Origin: DAISKN01 sp963716925 | Lineage (GTDB): Bacteria > Acidobacteriota > Vicinamibacteria > Marinacidobacterales > SMYC01 | Assembly (NCBI GenBank): GCA_963716925.1 | Contig: CAVQUX010000006.1 | Location: 930,001-994,000, forward strand | Direction of reading: 5' to 3' | Length of the DNA: 64,000 nucleotides | Shown here: positions 1-9,160 of the stretch, piece after piece | Numbering within the stretch: the stretch's first letter is position 1 | How the letters are laid out: the number at the start of each line of letters is the position of its first letter | The notes under the pieces: model-generated | What the model saw: only the letters and a program-made list of their open reading frames with translations | The model's database searches: none | Told to the model about the DNA's origin: nothing | Program-made: the position numbers and the translations under genes

Positions 1-1
1 G

Positions 2-1177
2 TCGGAGACGGTCGACTACAACGGCGTCATGCCCTACACCGACCGGCTCAACTACGTCTCCCCGCTCATCAACAACATGGGCTACTGCATGGCGGTGGAA
101 AAAGCCCTGGGAATCTCCGTTCCCGATCGCTGCCATTACATCCGGGTGATCATGTCCGAGATCTCCCGCATAACGGACCACCTCACCTGCATCGGCGCCG
201 GCGCCATGGAGCTCGGGGCGTTCACCGTTTTTCTCTACATGATCAAGGCGCGCGAGTTTCTGTGGGAGCTCGTGGAGATGGTGACCGGGGCGCGGCTCAC
301 CGTTTCGTACTGCCGGGTCGGTGGGGTCAAGGGAGATCTGCCCGAGGGTTTCGAGGAGCATTGCCGCAAGGCCATCGCGGAGACGAGGACCGTCCTCAAG
401 GAATCGGACGCTCTCCTCACCCGCAACCGCATCTTCGTCGATCGCATGTCGGGGACGGGGGTGATCTCGGCCGAGGACGCCATCTCCTACGGGATCACCG
501 GACCGTTCCTCCGCGGCTGCGGCACCGCCTATGACGTGCGGAAGGACTGCCCGTACGCGGTCTACGATCGACTCGATTTCGACGTCCCGGTGGGAAGCCG
601 GGGAGACAACCTCGATCGGTATCTCGTCCGGATGGAGGAGATGCATCAGTCCATCCGTATCATCGAGCAGGCGCTCAAGGACATTCCGGATGGTCCGTTC
701 CTCGCCCATCCGGAGACGGGCCGGGCCATTCCCGCGGCGGAGATGGTGGACGAGGCCAAGATGGGGAACATCGTCCAGATCGAGGGAGCGCGCGCGGTGG
801 TCGACCCCACTCTCGACGGCGCCTCCGAGGAGGAGTATCCGGGGATCGCCGCCGACGAGAAGCGGGTCTTCCTTCCTCCCAAGGAGGATACCTACGGGAA
901 CATCGAAGGCCTGATGAATCACTTCAAGCTCGTGATGTACGGCCATGGCGTGCGGCCCCCGAAGGGGGAAGTGTACTTTCCGGTGGAGGGCGCGAACGGG
1001 GAGCTCGGCTTCTACGTCGTGAGCGATGGCACCAACAATCCCTATCGCGTGCGCGTCCGTCCACCCTGCTTCGCCATCATGTCGGCGCTGCCCAAGGTCC
1101 TCATCGAGGGCATGATGGCGGACGTGGTCCCGACGTTCGGGTCCATCAACATGATTGGGGGCGAGCTCGACCGGTGA
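2..1177 (+). CDS. nuoD: NADH-quinone oxidoreductase subunit D, 5' partial
   Basis: This is the 49-kDa-type subunit of respiratory complex I, lying in the hydrophilic arm at the quinone site. The reading frame is already open at base 2, so the N-terminus lies upstream of the window. About 391 residues are present. Recognisable family blocks are the start region VDYNGVMPYTDRLNYVSPL, the EISRITDHL segment, the RTG-like SGTGVISAEDA region and the C-terminal PSFAIMSALPKVLIEGMMAD-type block ending near GSINMIGGELDR. It overlaps nuoE by four bases (GTGA), typical of translational coupling. The family call is firm from sequence; function in NADH:quinone electron transfer is family knowledge. Confidence 0.96.
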   Translation, partial: SETVDYNGVMPYTDRLNYVSPLINNMGYCMAVEKALGISVPDRCHYIRVIMSEISRITDHLTCIGAGAMELGAFTVFLYMIKAREFLWELVEMVTGARLTVSYCRVGGVKGDLPEGFEEHCRKAIAETRTVLKESDALLTRNRIFVDRMSGTGVISAEDAISYGITGPFLRGCGTAYDVRKDCPYAVYDRLDFDVPVGSRGDNLDRYLVRMEEMHQSIRIIEQALKDIPDGPFLAHPETGRAIPAAEMVDEAKMGNIVQIEGARAVVDPTLDGASEEEYPGIAADEKRVFLPPKEDTYGNIEGLMNHFKLVMYGHGVRPPKGEVYFPVEGANGELGFYVVSDGTNNPYRVRVRPPCFAIMSALPKVLIEGMMADVVPTFGSINMIGGELDR

Positions 1178-1633
1178 ACCTCTCCGACCTCGAACCAAAA
1201 GCCAGAGAGATCATCCAGCGCTACGACCAGCGACGGGCGGCGACGCTGCCTCTTCTGTGGCTCGTCCAGGAGAACTTCGGCCACATCTCGCCCGAGGCGG
1301 AGCGCTGGGTGGGCGATCTCGTGGGAACGACGGTCGCCCATGTGCGCGAAGTCGTTTCGTTCTACACGATGTACCGCACCGCTCCCGCCGGCCGGCGCGA
1401 GCTTCGAGTCTGCACGAGCCTTCCCTGCCAGCTGCGGGGGGCGAACGACGTGCTGCAGGAGATCGAAAAGCGCTTGAAAATCCGTCCGGGGGAAACGACT
1501 CCGGACGGAGAGCTGACGCTGACCGAAGTCGAGTGCCTCTGCGCCTGCGAGATCGCTCCGATGGCGCAGCTCGACGAGCAGTTCGTCGGGCCTCTCGATC
1601 CGGGGGACGCTCGATTCCCTGCTTCGGGGTCAG
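1174..1633 (+). CDS. nuoE: NADH-quinone oxidoreductase subunit E (frameshifted, 3' boundary uncertain)
   Basis: This is the 24-kDa 2Fe-2S subunit of complex I. It starts at a GTG inside the nuoD stop. The thioredoxin-like domain carries the cluster cysteines in CTSLPC and in VECLCACE. The frame breaks near base 1605 at a run of five Gs: after PLDPG the sensible continuation TLDSLLRGQ lies one frame over, consistent with one extra base. No stop codon separates the continuation from nuoF, so the end given here is an estimate. Either a stop was lost to an indel or nuoE and nuoF are fused. The family is certain; the exact end is not. Confidence 0.85.
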
Positions 1634-2947
1634 ACGCGCGAGCCCGAACCTTTCATCACCACCGACGGGCCGATACTCTCGACGCGGTTCAAGGACCCGG
1701 AGGGAACCTGGTTCGACGCCTACGTCAAGGACGGAGGCTACCACGGCGGCCAAGAAGGCGCTCTCGATGACGCCGGCCGCGATCATCGACGAAGTCGGAA
1801 AAGCGAACCTGCGCGGCCTCGGGGGAGCGGGGTTCCCGGCGGCGAGAAAGTGGTCCTTCATTCCCAAGGACAGCCCCAAGCCGAAGTACCTCGTGGTCAA
1901 TGCCGACGAGGGCGAGCCGGGGACGTTCAAGGATCGGTACATCCTCGAGCGCGACCCTCACGCTCTTCTCGAAGGAATGATCGTGGCCGCCTACACCATC
2001 GGGAGCCACAAGGCCTACGTCTACATCCGGGGGGAGTACTTCCGATCGGCGAAGCGCATGGGCCGCGCCGTCGAGGAGGCGTACGCGAAGGGCTGGCTCG
2101 GAAAGAACATCCAGGGGAGCGGATTCGACCTGGACGTGGTCATCCACCGGGGAGCGGGAGCCTATATCTGCGGCGAGGAGACGGCCCTCTTGAGCTCGCT
2201 CGAGGGAGGAAAGGGTTTTCCCAAGCTCAAGCCTCCCTTCCCCGCGATCTCGGGACTCTTCCAGTGCCCGACCATCGTCAACAACGTCGAGACGCTGTCC
2301 TGCGTCCCCTACATCCTGAGACACGGCGCCGAGAAGTTCGCGAGCATCGGGACTCCAAAGCAGGGCGGAACGAGGCTCTTCTGCGTGAGCGGTCATGTGA
2401 ACCGGCCCGGCGTCTACGAGGCGCCGGTCGGCGTCACGCTGCGGGAGCTCATCGAGAACCATGCCCAGGGAGTGCGCGGGGGCCGGAAGCTCAAGGCGGT
2501 GATCCCCGGCGGCATCTCCGCGAAAGTCCTCACCGCCGACCAGATCGACGTCCGCATGGACTTCGATTCTCTCATCGCGGCGGGCTCCATGGCGGGCTCC
2601 GGCGGCGTCATCGTGATGGACGAGACCACGTGCATGGTCGATGCTCTGGAGTCGGCGACGAAGTTCTTCGCCCACGAGTCCTGCGGCCAGTGCTCTCCCT
2701 GCCGGGAGGGAACCGGCTGGATTCACCGCATCATGCGCCGCGTCACCGACGCCCGGGGCAGAAAGGAACGCTCCAGGACCTCGAGGATCTGCTGGCCATC
2801 GCATCCGACATGGAGGGAAAGACGATCTGCGTCTTCGCCGACGCGGCGGCCTGGCCCGTCCAGTCCTACATCGCGAAGTTCCGCGCGGAGTTCGAGGAGC
2901 ACATCCGCACCGGCAAGTGCGTCCGGACCAGCGAGGCGGTCGCATGA
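1634..2947 (+). CDS. nuoF: NADH-quinone oxidoreductase subunit F (two frameshifts)
   Basis: This is the FMN- and NADH-binding 51-kDa subunit of complex I. Visible landmarks are the N-terminal STRFKDPEGTWFDAYVKDGG, the nucleotide/FMN segment GLGGAGFPAARKWSF, VVNADEGEPGTFKDR, the ICGEETALLSSLEG block and the C-terminal 4Fe-4S motif ESCGQCSPCREG. Two frame changes are needed: near 1744 (GGCGGCC, one extra base) and near 2757 (CCCGGGGC, one missing or two extra bases). No ATG, GTG or TTG start is obvious; an ACG at 1634 begins the conserved N-terminus and is only a placeholder. The stop overlaps the nuoG ATG (ATGA), so the operon is coupled. Confidence 0.87.
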   Translation, partial: TREPEPFITTDGPILSTRFKDPEGTWFDAYVKDGGYHGGQEGALDDAGRDHRRSRKSEPARPRGSGVPGGEKVVLHSQGQPQAEVPRGQCRRGRAGDVQGSVHPRARPSRSSRRNDRGRLHHREPQGLRLHPGGVLPIGEAHGPRRRGGVREGLARKEHPGERIRPGRGHPPGSGSLYLRRGDGPLELARGRKGFSQAQASLPRDLGTLPVPDHRQQRRDAVLRPLHPETRRREVREHRDSKAGRNEALLRERSCEPARRLRGAGRRHAAGAHREPCPGSARGPEAQGGDPRRHLRESPHRRPDRRPHGLRFSHRGGLHGGLRRRHRDGRDHVHGRCSGVGDEVLRPRVLRPVLSLPGGNRLDSPHHAPRHRRPGQKGTLQDLEDLLAIASDMEGKTICVFADAAAWPVQSYIAKFRAEFEEHIRTGKCVRTSEAVA

Positions 2948-4509
2948 TCAAGCTCACGATCGACGGCCGCGAGGTCGAGAGCCCCGAGGGATCGACGGTC
3001 ATCCAGGCGGCGGAGAAGCTCGGGATCTTCATCCCCCGCTACTGCTACCACCCGGGACTTTCGATCGCGGGCAACTGCCGCATCTGTCTCGTCGACGTCG
3101 AGAAGAATCCCAAGCTCCAGATCGCCTGCAACACGCCCGTGGCTCCGGGGATGGTGGTGCACACCAAGAACGAGAAGGCGGAGGACGGCCGGCGGGCGGT
3201 GCTGGAGTTCCTTCTCGCGAACCATCCGCTCGACTGCCCGGTCTGCGACCAGTCGGGAGAGTGCGACCTCCAGAACTTCTACATGAACTTCGGGCTCTAC
3301 GATCCGCGGTTCCGGGAGCAGAAGGTCAAGAAGAAGAAGGCGGTGGCCCTCGGCCCCCACGTGATGCTGGACCAGGAGCGCTGCATCCTGTGCTCGCGCT
3401 GCGTGCGGTTCTCGGACGAGATCTCGAAGACCGGGGAGTTCGGCATCTTCAACCGCGGGGACCGGGCGGAGCTCGGGCTCTATCCCGGAGTGGTGCTCGA
3501 CAACCCCTATTCGGCGAACGTCATCGACATCTGCCCCGTGGGAGCGCTCACCGAACGGGAGTTCCGCTTCAAGGCCAGGGTCTGGTACCTCTCGAGCGCT
3601 CCCTCGGTCTGCAACGGCTGCTCCACCGGCTGCAACATCGACGTCCACTTCGTCCTCGACCGGCCGCATCTCAACGACGGCGCCCGCGTCCTGCGGTTGA
3701 AGCCGCGCGTCAACCCGGACGTCAACGAGTGGTGGATGTGCGACGAGGGTCGTTTCGGGTTCCACTGGATCGACCGAGAGCGGCTGACGAAGGTCCGCCA
3801 TCGGGGAGCGGATTCGACGTGGGAGGCAGGCGTTCTCCGCGCATCGGCGCGGATTTGGCGAAGCTCACGAAGATCGGGGTCATCGCTTCCTCGCAGCTCA
3901 CGACCGAAGAGCTCTTTCTGATTCGGGAGATCTTCCAGAGCAAGCTCGGCGCCCGTGTCGCGGCACCCGCGCTGAAGCCACCCGGGAAGGGAGACGACTT
4001 CCTGCTCGAGGCCGACAGGAATCCGAATACCCTGGGAGCGAAGCTACTGGGTCTCACCGACGCCGACGCGGCGAGTCTCGTCGCCGATGGCCTCGATGGG
4101 CGTCTCGAGGCGTTGTGGGTCTTCGGCCACGACCTGACCTCCGTCGTCGATGAAAAGAAGCTGAAGGAGCTGTCGCAGAAGCTCGCTCTCTTCGTCTTTT
4201 CGGGAACGAACGAGAATCCCACCGCTTCATTCGCGCACTGGGTGCTGCCCACGGCCGCGTACGTGGAAAAGGACGGAACGTTCGTGAACAAGAAGGGGCG
4301 CCTGCAGAGGATCGGCCGCGCCTTCCCGCCGCTTCCGGACTCGCGGGAGGACTGGAGCGTTCTTCTGGAGATCGCCCGGCGGTTGAACCATCCGCTCGCC
4401 TTCCGCAAACCCCAGGAGATCTTCCTCGGCCTCGCCAAGGCCGAGTCGCGCGTTCGCGGGTTTGAGCTACGAGGCGATCGGACTTCAGGGGGTACAGCTG
4501 AAGCCATGA
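2944..4509 (+). CDS. nuoG: NADH-quinone oxidoreductase subunit G, short form (two frameshifts)
   Basis: This is the iron-sulfur-rich 75-kDa subunit of complex I. The N-terminus has the 2Fe-2S ferredoxin domain (CYHPGLSIAGNCRICLVD), the HPLDCPVCDQSGECDLQ cluster region, a CILCSRCVRF 4Fe-4S motif and a CNGCSTGCNI motif. The rest is a much shortened molybdopterin-oxidoreductase-like domain. Total length is about 521 residues, against roughly 690-900 in many well-studied NuoG proteins. Frame changes are needed near 3830 and near 4450. The true C-terminus, AGLSYEAIGLQGVQLKP, is read one frame away from the main second half and its stop overlaps nuoH by four bases. The short form looks real because both flanks join neatly. 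Confidence 0.88.
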
Positions 4510-5589
4510 TGGAAGACCTGGTCATCAAGCTCGTCCTCGCGGGCATCCTGTTCTTCGGGGTCCTGAACCTCGCGGGCCTCCATACCTGGATCGAGCGAAA
4601 GCAGTCCGCGGTCATGCAGGACCGGATCGGCGCGAACCGCGCCGACATCCTGGGATTCACGATGCTGGGGCTCTTCCACCCGATCGCCGACGCGGTCAAG
4701 ATGTTCACCAAGGAGGACTTCATCCCGGAAGGCGCGGACAAGGTCCTGCATACCCTGGCCCCGTTCTTCTCGGTTTTCTTCGCCCTCGTCGCCTTCGCGG
4801 GAATCCCCTTCGGGGACCACGTCGTCTGGGGCGATCGGGTGATCGACCTCCAGGTCGCCAAGATCGACGCCGCGCTCCTCTACATCTTCGCGATGCTCTC
4901 GCTCGGGGTCTACGGAGTGATCCTCGCGGGGTTCGCCTCGCGCAACAACTACGCGCTTCTGGGCGGACTGCGGGCGACGGCGCAGATGATCTCCTACGAG
5001 ATCGCGCTCGGGCATCGCGATCATCGGCGTCATCCTGGTCTACGGAACCCTGGACCTGCAGGAGCTGGTGCGGGGCCAGGGTCGGTATCTCGCGGGCGGC
5101 TGGATTCCTTTCTGGGGCATCGTCGCTCAGCCGGTGGGGTTCATCGTGTTCCTCACCGCCGCGCTCGCCGAGACCAAGAGGGCGCCGTTCGACCTTCCCG
5201 AAGGCGAGTCCGAGATCATCGGCTATTTCGTCGAGTACAGCGGGATGAAGTTCGGCATGTTCTTCCTCGCGGACTTCCTCGAGACCATCCTCGTCGCCTG
5301 TCTCACGACGACGCTCTTTCTCGGCGGCTGGCAGGTCCCCTACCTGCTCCCCGACGGTTTCCACTTCCCCTGGGGAGCGACGATCGCGGTCTCCCAGTGG
5401 ACCTACGTCCTCCTCGGGGTCGCGAGCTTCTCGATCAAGGTCCTGGTCTTCTGCTGGCTCTTCATGCAGATCCGGTGGACGCTCCCCCGGTTCCGGTACG
5501 ATCAGCTCATGCGGCTCGGATGGCTCGGGCTCTTTCCCGTCGCCGTGGTGAACGTGTTCATTACCGCTCTTGCCCTGACCTTCTTCTAG
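4506..5589 (+). CDS. nuoH: NADH-quinone oxidoreductase subunit H (one frameshift)
   Basis: This is the membrane subunit that links the hydrophilic arm of complex I to the proton-pumping arm and forms part of the quinone channel. About 360 residues with eight or so membrane segments are expected for the family. Visible landmarks are TWIERKQSAVMQDRIGANR, the charged loop ETKRAPFDLPEGESEIIGY and SGMKFGMFFLADFLE. One extra G near 5012 (CTCGGGCATC) breaks the frame; removing it gives a smooth IALGIAIIGVILVYGTLDLQ. The start is one of two adjacent ATGs overlapping the nuoG stop. Identity is not in doubt. Confidence 0.92.
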
Positions 5590-5600
5590 AGAGGACTGCA

Positions 5601-6242
5601 ATGGCCGCCAACGTGAAGGTGATGCCTAGACCGGAGCTGACGTTCTGGGAGAAGACCTACATTCCGCAGATCCTGGGGGGGCTCAAGATCACCAGCGCGC
5701 ATTTCTTCCGGAACCTGTTCCTGCACGCGGCGCACAGCGTCGGGCTCCTGAAGCACATCCCCGCCGCCATCACCTTCCAGTACCCGGAGATTCTGAGACC
5801 GCTCGCGATGCGCTTCCGTGGCCGTCATCGGCTCACCGTCCGGGACGAGGGAACTCCGCGCTGCGTCGGGTGCATGCTCTGCGAGACCGTCTGTCCGGCG
5901 AAGTGCATCACCATCGTCGCCGGCGAGCACCCCGACCCCAATGTCGAGAAGTACCCCGTGCGCTTCGACATCGACCTCGGGGTCTGCGTCTACTGCGGAT
6001 ACTGCGTCGAGGTCTGTCCGGAGGACGCCATCCGCATGGACACGGGAATCGTCGATGTCGCCGCCTACTCCCGGGGCGCGATGCAGCTCGACATCCACGA
6101 GCTCATGAACCCCAAGCTCAGAAAGCCCCTCGCCGAGAGCAATTGCACTCTGAAGTTCCCCCACGAGTGCCGACTCACTCCCGGACACCAGAAGGGCGAC
6201 TGGGAGCAGGTGTACGGAGAAAGCCAGCCGGGCTCGAAGTAG
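5601..6242 (+). CDS. nuoI: NADH-quinone oxidoreductase subunit I
   Basis: This is the 23-kDa, two 4Fe-4S ferredoxin subunit (N6a/N6b) of complex I. The 213-residue protein has two complete CxxCxxCxxxCP motifs: CVGCMLCETVCPAKCI and CVYCGYCVEVCPEDAI. A GAGGA ribosome-binding site lies just before the ATG, 11 bases after nuoH. The C-terminal part around ELMNPKLRKPL is typical of the long bacterial form. It is the last nuo gene in the window; nuoJ, K, L, M and N do not follow, and a 105-base gap leads into unrelated genes. Confidence 0.96.
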   Translation: MAANVKVMPRPELTFWEKTYIPQILGGLKITSAHFFRNLFLHAAHSVGLLKHIPAAITFQYPEILRPLAMRFRGRHRLTVRDEGTPRCVGCMLCETVCPAKCITIVAGEHPDPNVEKYPVRFDIDLGVCVYCGYCVEVCPEDAIRMDTGIVDVAAYSRGAMQLDIHELMNPKLRKPLAESNCTLKFPHECRLTPGHQKGDWEQVYGESQPGSK

Positions 6243-6347
6243 CTCTGTGAAGTCGGGGTGATTCGATCTCCGCGTCGCGCCTCTGCCAGCGAACGAGCAA
6301 CGCGCATGGATCCACCGGAGCAGGATCGAAACGTCCAGTAGAGCTTG

Positions 6348-6992
6348 ATGAATACGGTCGTGCGCGTCGCGGGGGCCCTGTTCCTGGCCACCTACCCGGT
6401 CATCGTGTACCTCGGCATAACGAATTGGGGTCCGAGAGCCGCCGCAGTTCTGCTGTTGTCGGTGCTGGTGCCCATACTCGCGATACGCTACCGGACGCGA
6501 ACCAGTGAACATCTTCGGGCAATTGCACGCGTTCCACTCGCGGTCGTCGCAGTTTTGGTTTTGGCGGCCTTGATGGACGACCACCGCCTTATCCTCGCCT
6601 TGCCCGTCCTCGTAAACGGGATTCTGCTCCTGCATTTCGCCGGCTCTCTTTTGGGGCCCGTATCCCTGGTGGAGCGGCTAGCGCGACTCGAGCAGCCGGA
6701 GTTGTCGCCTTCGGAGGTCCGCTATTGCAGAAGCGTAACTTGGTTGTGGGTGTCGTTCTTCGTGGTCAATGGCCTGGTGGCCGGAGTCTTGGCGGTGACG
6801 GGACCGCTCAGCCTATGGGCGATCTATACCGGGCTCGTTTCGTATCTGCTAATCGGTCTCGTTTTCACAGGTGAGTTCATCGTGCGACGGGCGCGGTTCC
6901 GGGGGTTCGGGAACGGCGTTCACGACCGCCTCTTGAAGTGGATCTTGCCGGAAGCGGCAGCGCGGACCGGCCCGACGGAGCGGCGAGGGTAG
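6348..6992 (+). CDS. COG4648-type integral membrane protein of aryl-polyene-like clusters
   Basis: A 214-residue membrane protein with about six hydrophobic segments. The C-terminal half matches the COG4648 pattern known to me from aryl-polyene clusters: a YCRSVTWLWVSFFVVNG segment, then LWAIYTGLVSYLLIGLVFTG followed by a charged end. In those clusters the protein's role is not established. Codon use appears less GC-biased at third positions than in the nuo genes just upstream, which fits a change of genomic origin at this point. An in-frame TTG lies one codon earlier. Assignment to the biosynthetic region is by family association and position. Confidence 0.72.
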   Translation: MNTVVRVAGALFLATYPVIVYLGITNWGPRAAAVLLLSVLVPILAIRYRTRTSEHLRAIARVPLAVVAVLVLAALMDDHRLILALPVLVNGILLLHFAGSLLGPVSLVERLARLEQPELSPSEVRYCRSVTWLWVSFFVVNGLVAGVLAVTGPLSLWAIYTGLVSYLLIGLVFTGEFIVRRARFRGFGNGVHDRLLKWILPEAAARTGPTERRG

Positions 6993-7057
6993 GACAACAG
7001 TATGGACACTGGTTCGCAACTCCAACTGGACCTACGAGCGAGGCCGCTGCGGGAGCC

Positions 7058-8986
7058 TCAACCCTGTTCTACTCGGTCCGTCAAAGGTTTCGTTGCGCGC
7101 GGTGACGATCGTCGGGGAGCGGAGGCGGGGCTCGCCGTTCGAGTCAGCGAGCCGTTCTCGCTCACCTTCAGCGCGACCGGCGTCGGGTACAGGGGCAGCG
7201 GGACTTCCTTGTTGGGGTTGGCGTAGACGGCGTGCCGCCCTTGAGCCCGATACCAATCCGACACCGTCGCCGTCTTGTGGATCTTCTCGACGATCTGACG
7301 CCAGCCCACACCGGTGTTGTATGCGCAGAAGGAGATCTCGCCCATCTGCGTGGCGTAGGGGATGATGCACATTTCGGTGCGCCGGAAATCGTAGGTCCAC
7401 AAGTCCTGGAACCACATTCCCGCGATGAACAGGACCAACCATTCGTCCGACTTGCGATCGCCATTGGCGCATGCGCCTAGACGACCCCCGAGTGCGCCGC
7501 CGCTTTGTTTATCGAACTTCTTGATCAGGTCGATCAGCCGAAACCCCTTCGGCGCCCTTCGCGGATCGTAGTTGCGGACTACGGAGAGCGCCGTCTGAAG
7601 AATAGTCAACGCCTTGCCGCGCGCGGTGTCGGTTATCAGACGCGCATCATCGAGAAGACGCTCGGCGTCGATGAACTGAGTCAAGGGCGCCCATTCCTTG
7701 GTCTTCTTGCTCACCATTAGCGCCGTCGCCACGCCGCAATTCGGATGACAACCACACTTCATGGCGCCCCAGTCCGCACCCGGTCCCTTCAGCAGATCCG
7801 TCAAGTCGGAAATGGCTCCGGCGGCGGAAAGCGGGAACCAATCGCGGAGGGGCTCGGTCACTCCTGTCTGGCGTTTCACGTCCTCCGCCAGATGCGAAAG
7901 CGTGTAGCGCTGTCGCGCTCGCGCCTCGTCGGATATCGCCTCGTCGCGTCCGGTGAAGGAAACGGGCTGGAACGCGATGAAGCTCACCTTGTCGCTGTTC
8001 TCGAGGGCGAAACGTATCACGGGGCCGACCTGGTCGTTGTTCACGGTGTTGACGAGGGTGACGACCAGAACCACGTCGATACCCGCTTCGAACAGGTTCC
8101 CGATGGCGCGCAGCTTCACGTCGAACAGGTTCTTCACCTTCCGGTGCGAGTTCGCACCATTGCCCACTCCGTCGAATTGGAGATAGGCGAGCCGGAGCCC
8201 GGCCTTCTTGGCCTTCTGGGCGAATCCCGGCTCTTGCGCGAAGCGGATCCCGTTGGTGGCGGCCTGGACGCTGTAATAGCCGAGAGTTTTTGCGTAGGCG
8301 ATCGCGTCGAGAAAATGGGGCGAGAGCGTGGGCTCGCCGCCGGAGAATTGAACCGACATTTGCCGTTTGGGCTTAACCGTGATCGCGTTATCCAGAAGTT
8401 GGTAGATCTCTTCGCGCTCGAGCTCATGAACGTAGCCGACCTGATTGGCGTCCATGAAACAGGGATCGCACATCATGTTGCAGCGGTTGGTTAGGTCGAT
8501 GGTGAGCACGGAGCCACGGCCGAACTGAATCGAGGAGCTGCCATGATTTCGAAGTTTCGAGGGCGCCAGGAAATCTCGCCCCGGAAATAGCCTTTCGATC
8601 CGCGCTAGAAAATCCGGATTGATTGCGAGCACATCCGTGAACATCCCGTGGATCGGGCACGATTTCTCCATGACCACCTTGCCGTCCCGCTCGAGTATTT
8701 GCGCCTTGATCTCTCCCACTTGCTTGTCGAGCAAGGACTTGTAGTCCTGTTCGCCGGCAAGGATGCGGCTGCGCGTGGAGATGACACATTCGGGGCATAA
8801 CGAGTCGGTCGTGCGAGGCCAACCCAACAGAGGGCGTGACCGCTGCCAGCTTTTGAGAAGTGGCTCGGGCGCCCACGAGGGGTGGAAGGACTTCCCGACG
8901 AGCCGTCGGTTCACCGACTGGAACAGCACCCAACCGAGATTGGCCGCCCAACGAAGAATGAGCTCGAACGGGCTCCAAAGGCTCAT
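7058..8986 (-). CDS. Radical SAM protein resembling tetraether/membrane-spanning lipid synthases (Tes/MJ0619-like)
   Basis: A 642-residue radical SAM enzyme. The SAM-cluster motif is CNMMCDPC (C169, C173, C176). Upstream lies a CPEC pair (C64, C67) and CPIHG (C110). Downstream are CGCHPNC (C411, C413, C417) and a C-terminal block containing MWFQDLWTYDF, C540 and FCAYN (C554). This layout, with an N-terminal CPxC...CPxHG and a C-terminal FQD...FCxYN, is that of the MJ0619/Tes group, whose archaeal member joins lipid tails into tetraethers; bacterial relatives have been linked to membrane-spanning fatty acids. The start at 8986 is preceded by GGAGGAGGA. Substrate here is inference; other Tes-like functions are possible. 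Confidence 0.75.
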   Translation of the reverse strand: MSLWSPFELILRWAANLGWVLFQSVNRRLVGKSFHPSWAPEPLLKSWQRSRPLLGWPRTTDSLCPECVISTRSRILAGEQDYKSLLDKQVGEIKAQILERDGKVVMEKSCPIHGMFTDVLAINPDFLARIERLFPGRDFLAPSKLRNHGSSSIQFGRGSVLTIDLTNRCNMMCDPCFMDANQVGYVHELEREEIYQLLDNAITVKPKRQMSVQFSGGEPTLSPHFLDAIAYAKTLGYYSVQAATNGIRFAQEPGFAQKAKKAGLRLAYLQFDGVGNGANSHRKVKNLFDVKLRAIGNLFEAGIDVVLVVTLVNTVNNDQVGPVIRFALENSDKVSFIAFQPVSFTGRDEAISDEARARQRYTLSHLAEDVKRQTGVTEPLRDWFPLSAAGAISDLTDLLKGPGADWGAMKCGCHPNCGVATALMVSKKTKEWAPLTQFIDAERLLDDARLITDTARGKALTILQTALSVVRNYDPRRAPKGFRLIDLIKKFDKQSGGALGGRLGACANGDRKSDEWLVLFIAGMWFQDLWTYDFRRTEMCIIPYATQMGEISFCAYNTGVGWRQIVEKIHKTATVSDWYRAQGRHAVYANPNKEVPLPLYPTPVALKVSENGSLTRTASPASAPRRSSPRATKPLTDRVEQG

Positions 8987-9160
8987 CGGCGGGTCCTCCT
9001 CCTCATCCAGGCTAGGTGACGGTGACCTGGAACATTGCTGCGCATTATCACCCATCGTCCAGATCGCGAGAAGCCTTTTCTCCTGATGGAAAAAATCAGA
9101 TTGGTCAGGATTCCACGGCCGAGAAAGCCGCGAGCACGGAGTTGCGGATGAGACCCAGAG

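Noticed and set aside
1155..6242. One continuous plus-strand frame of 1695 codons
   Set aside because: It is a chance joining, through frameshifts, of parts of nuoE-nuoI. The individual subunits are recognisable in separate, overlapping frames.
7032..9055. Plus-strand open frames opposite the radical SAM gene
   Set aside because: They are antisense shadows of a high-GC gene and show no family motifs, while the minus-strand frame is a complete radical SAM protein.
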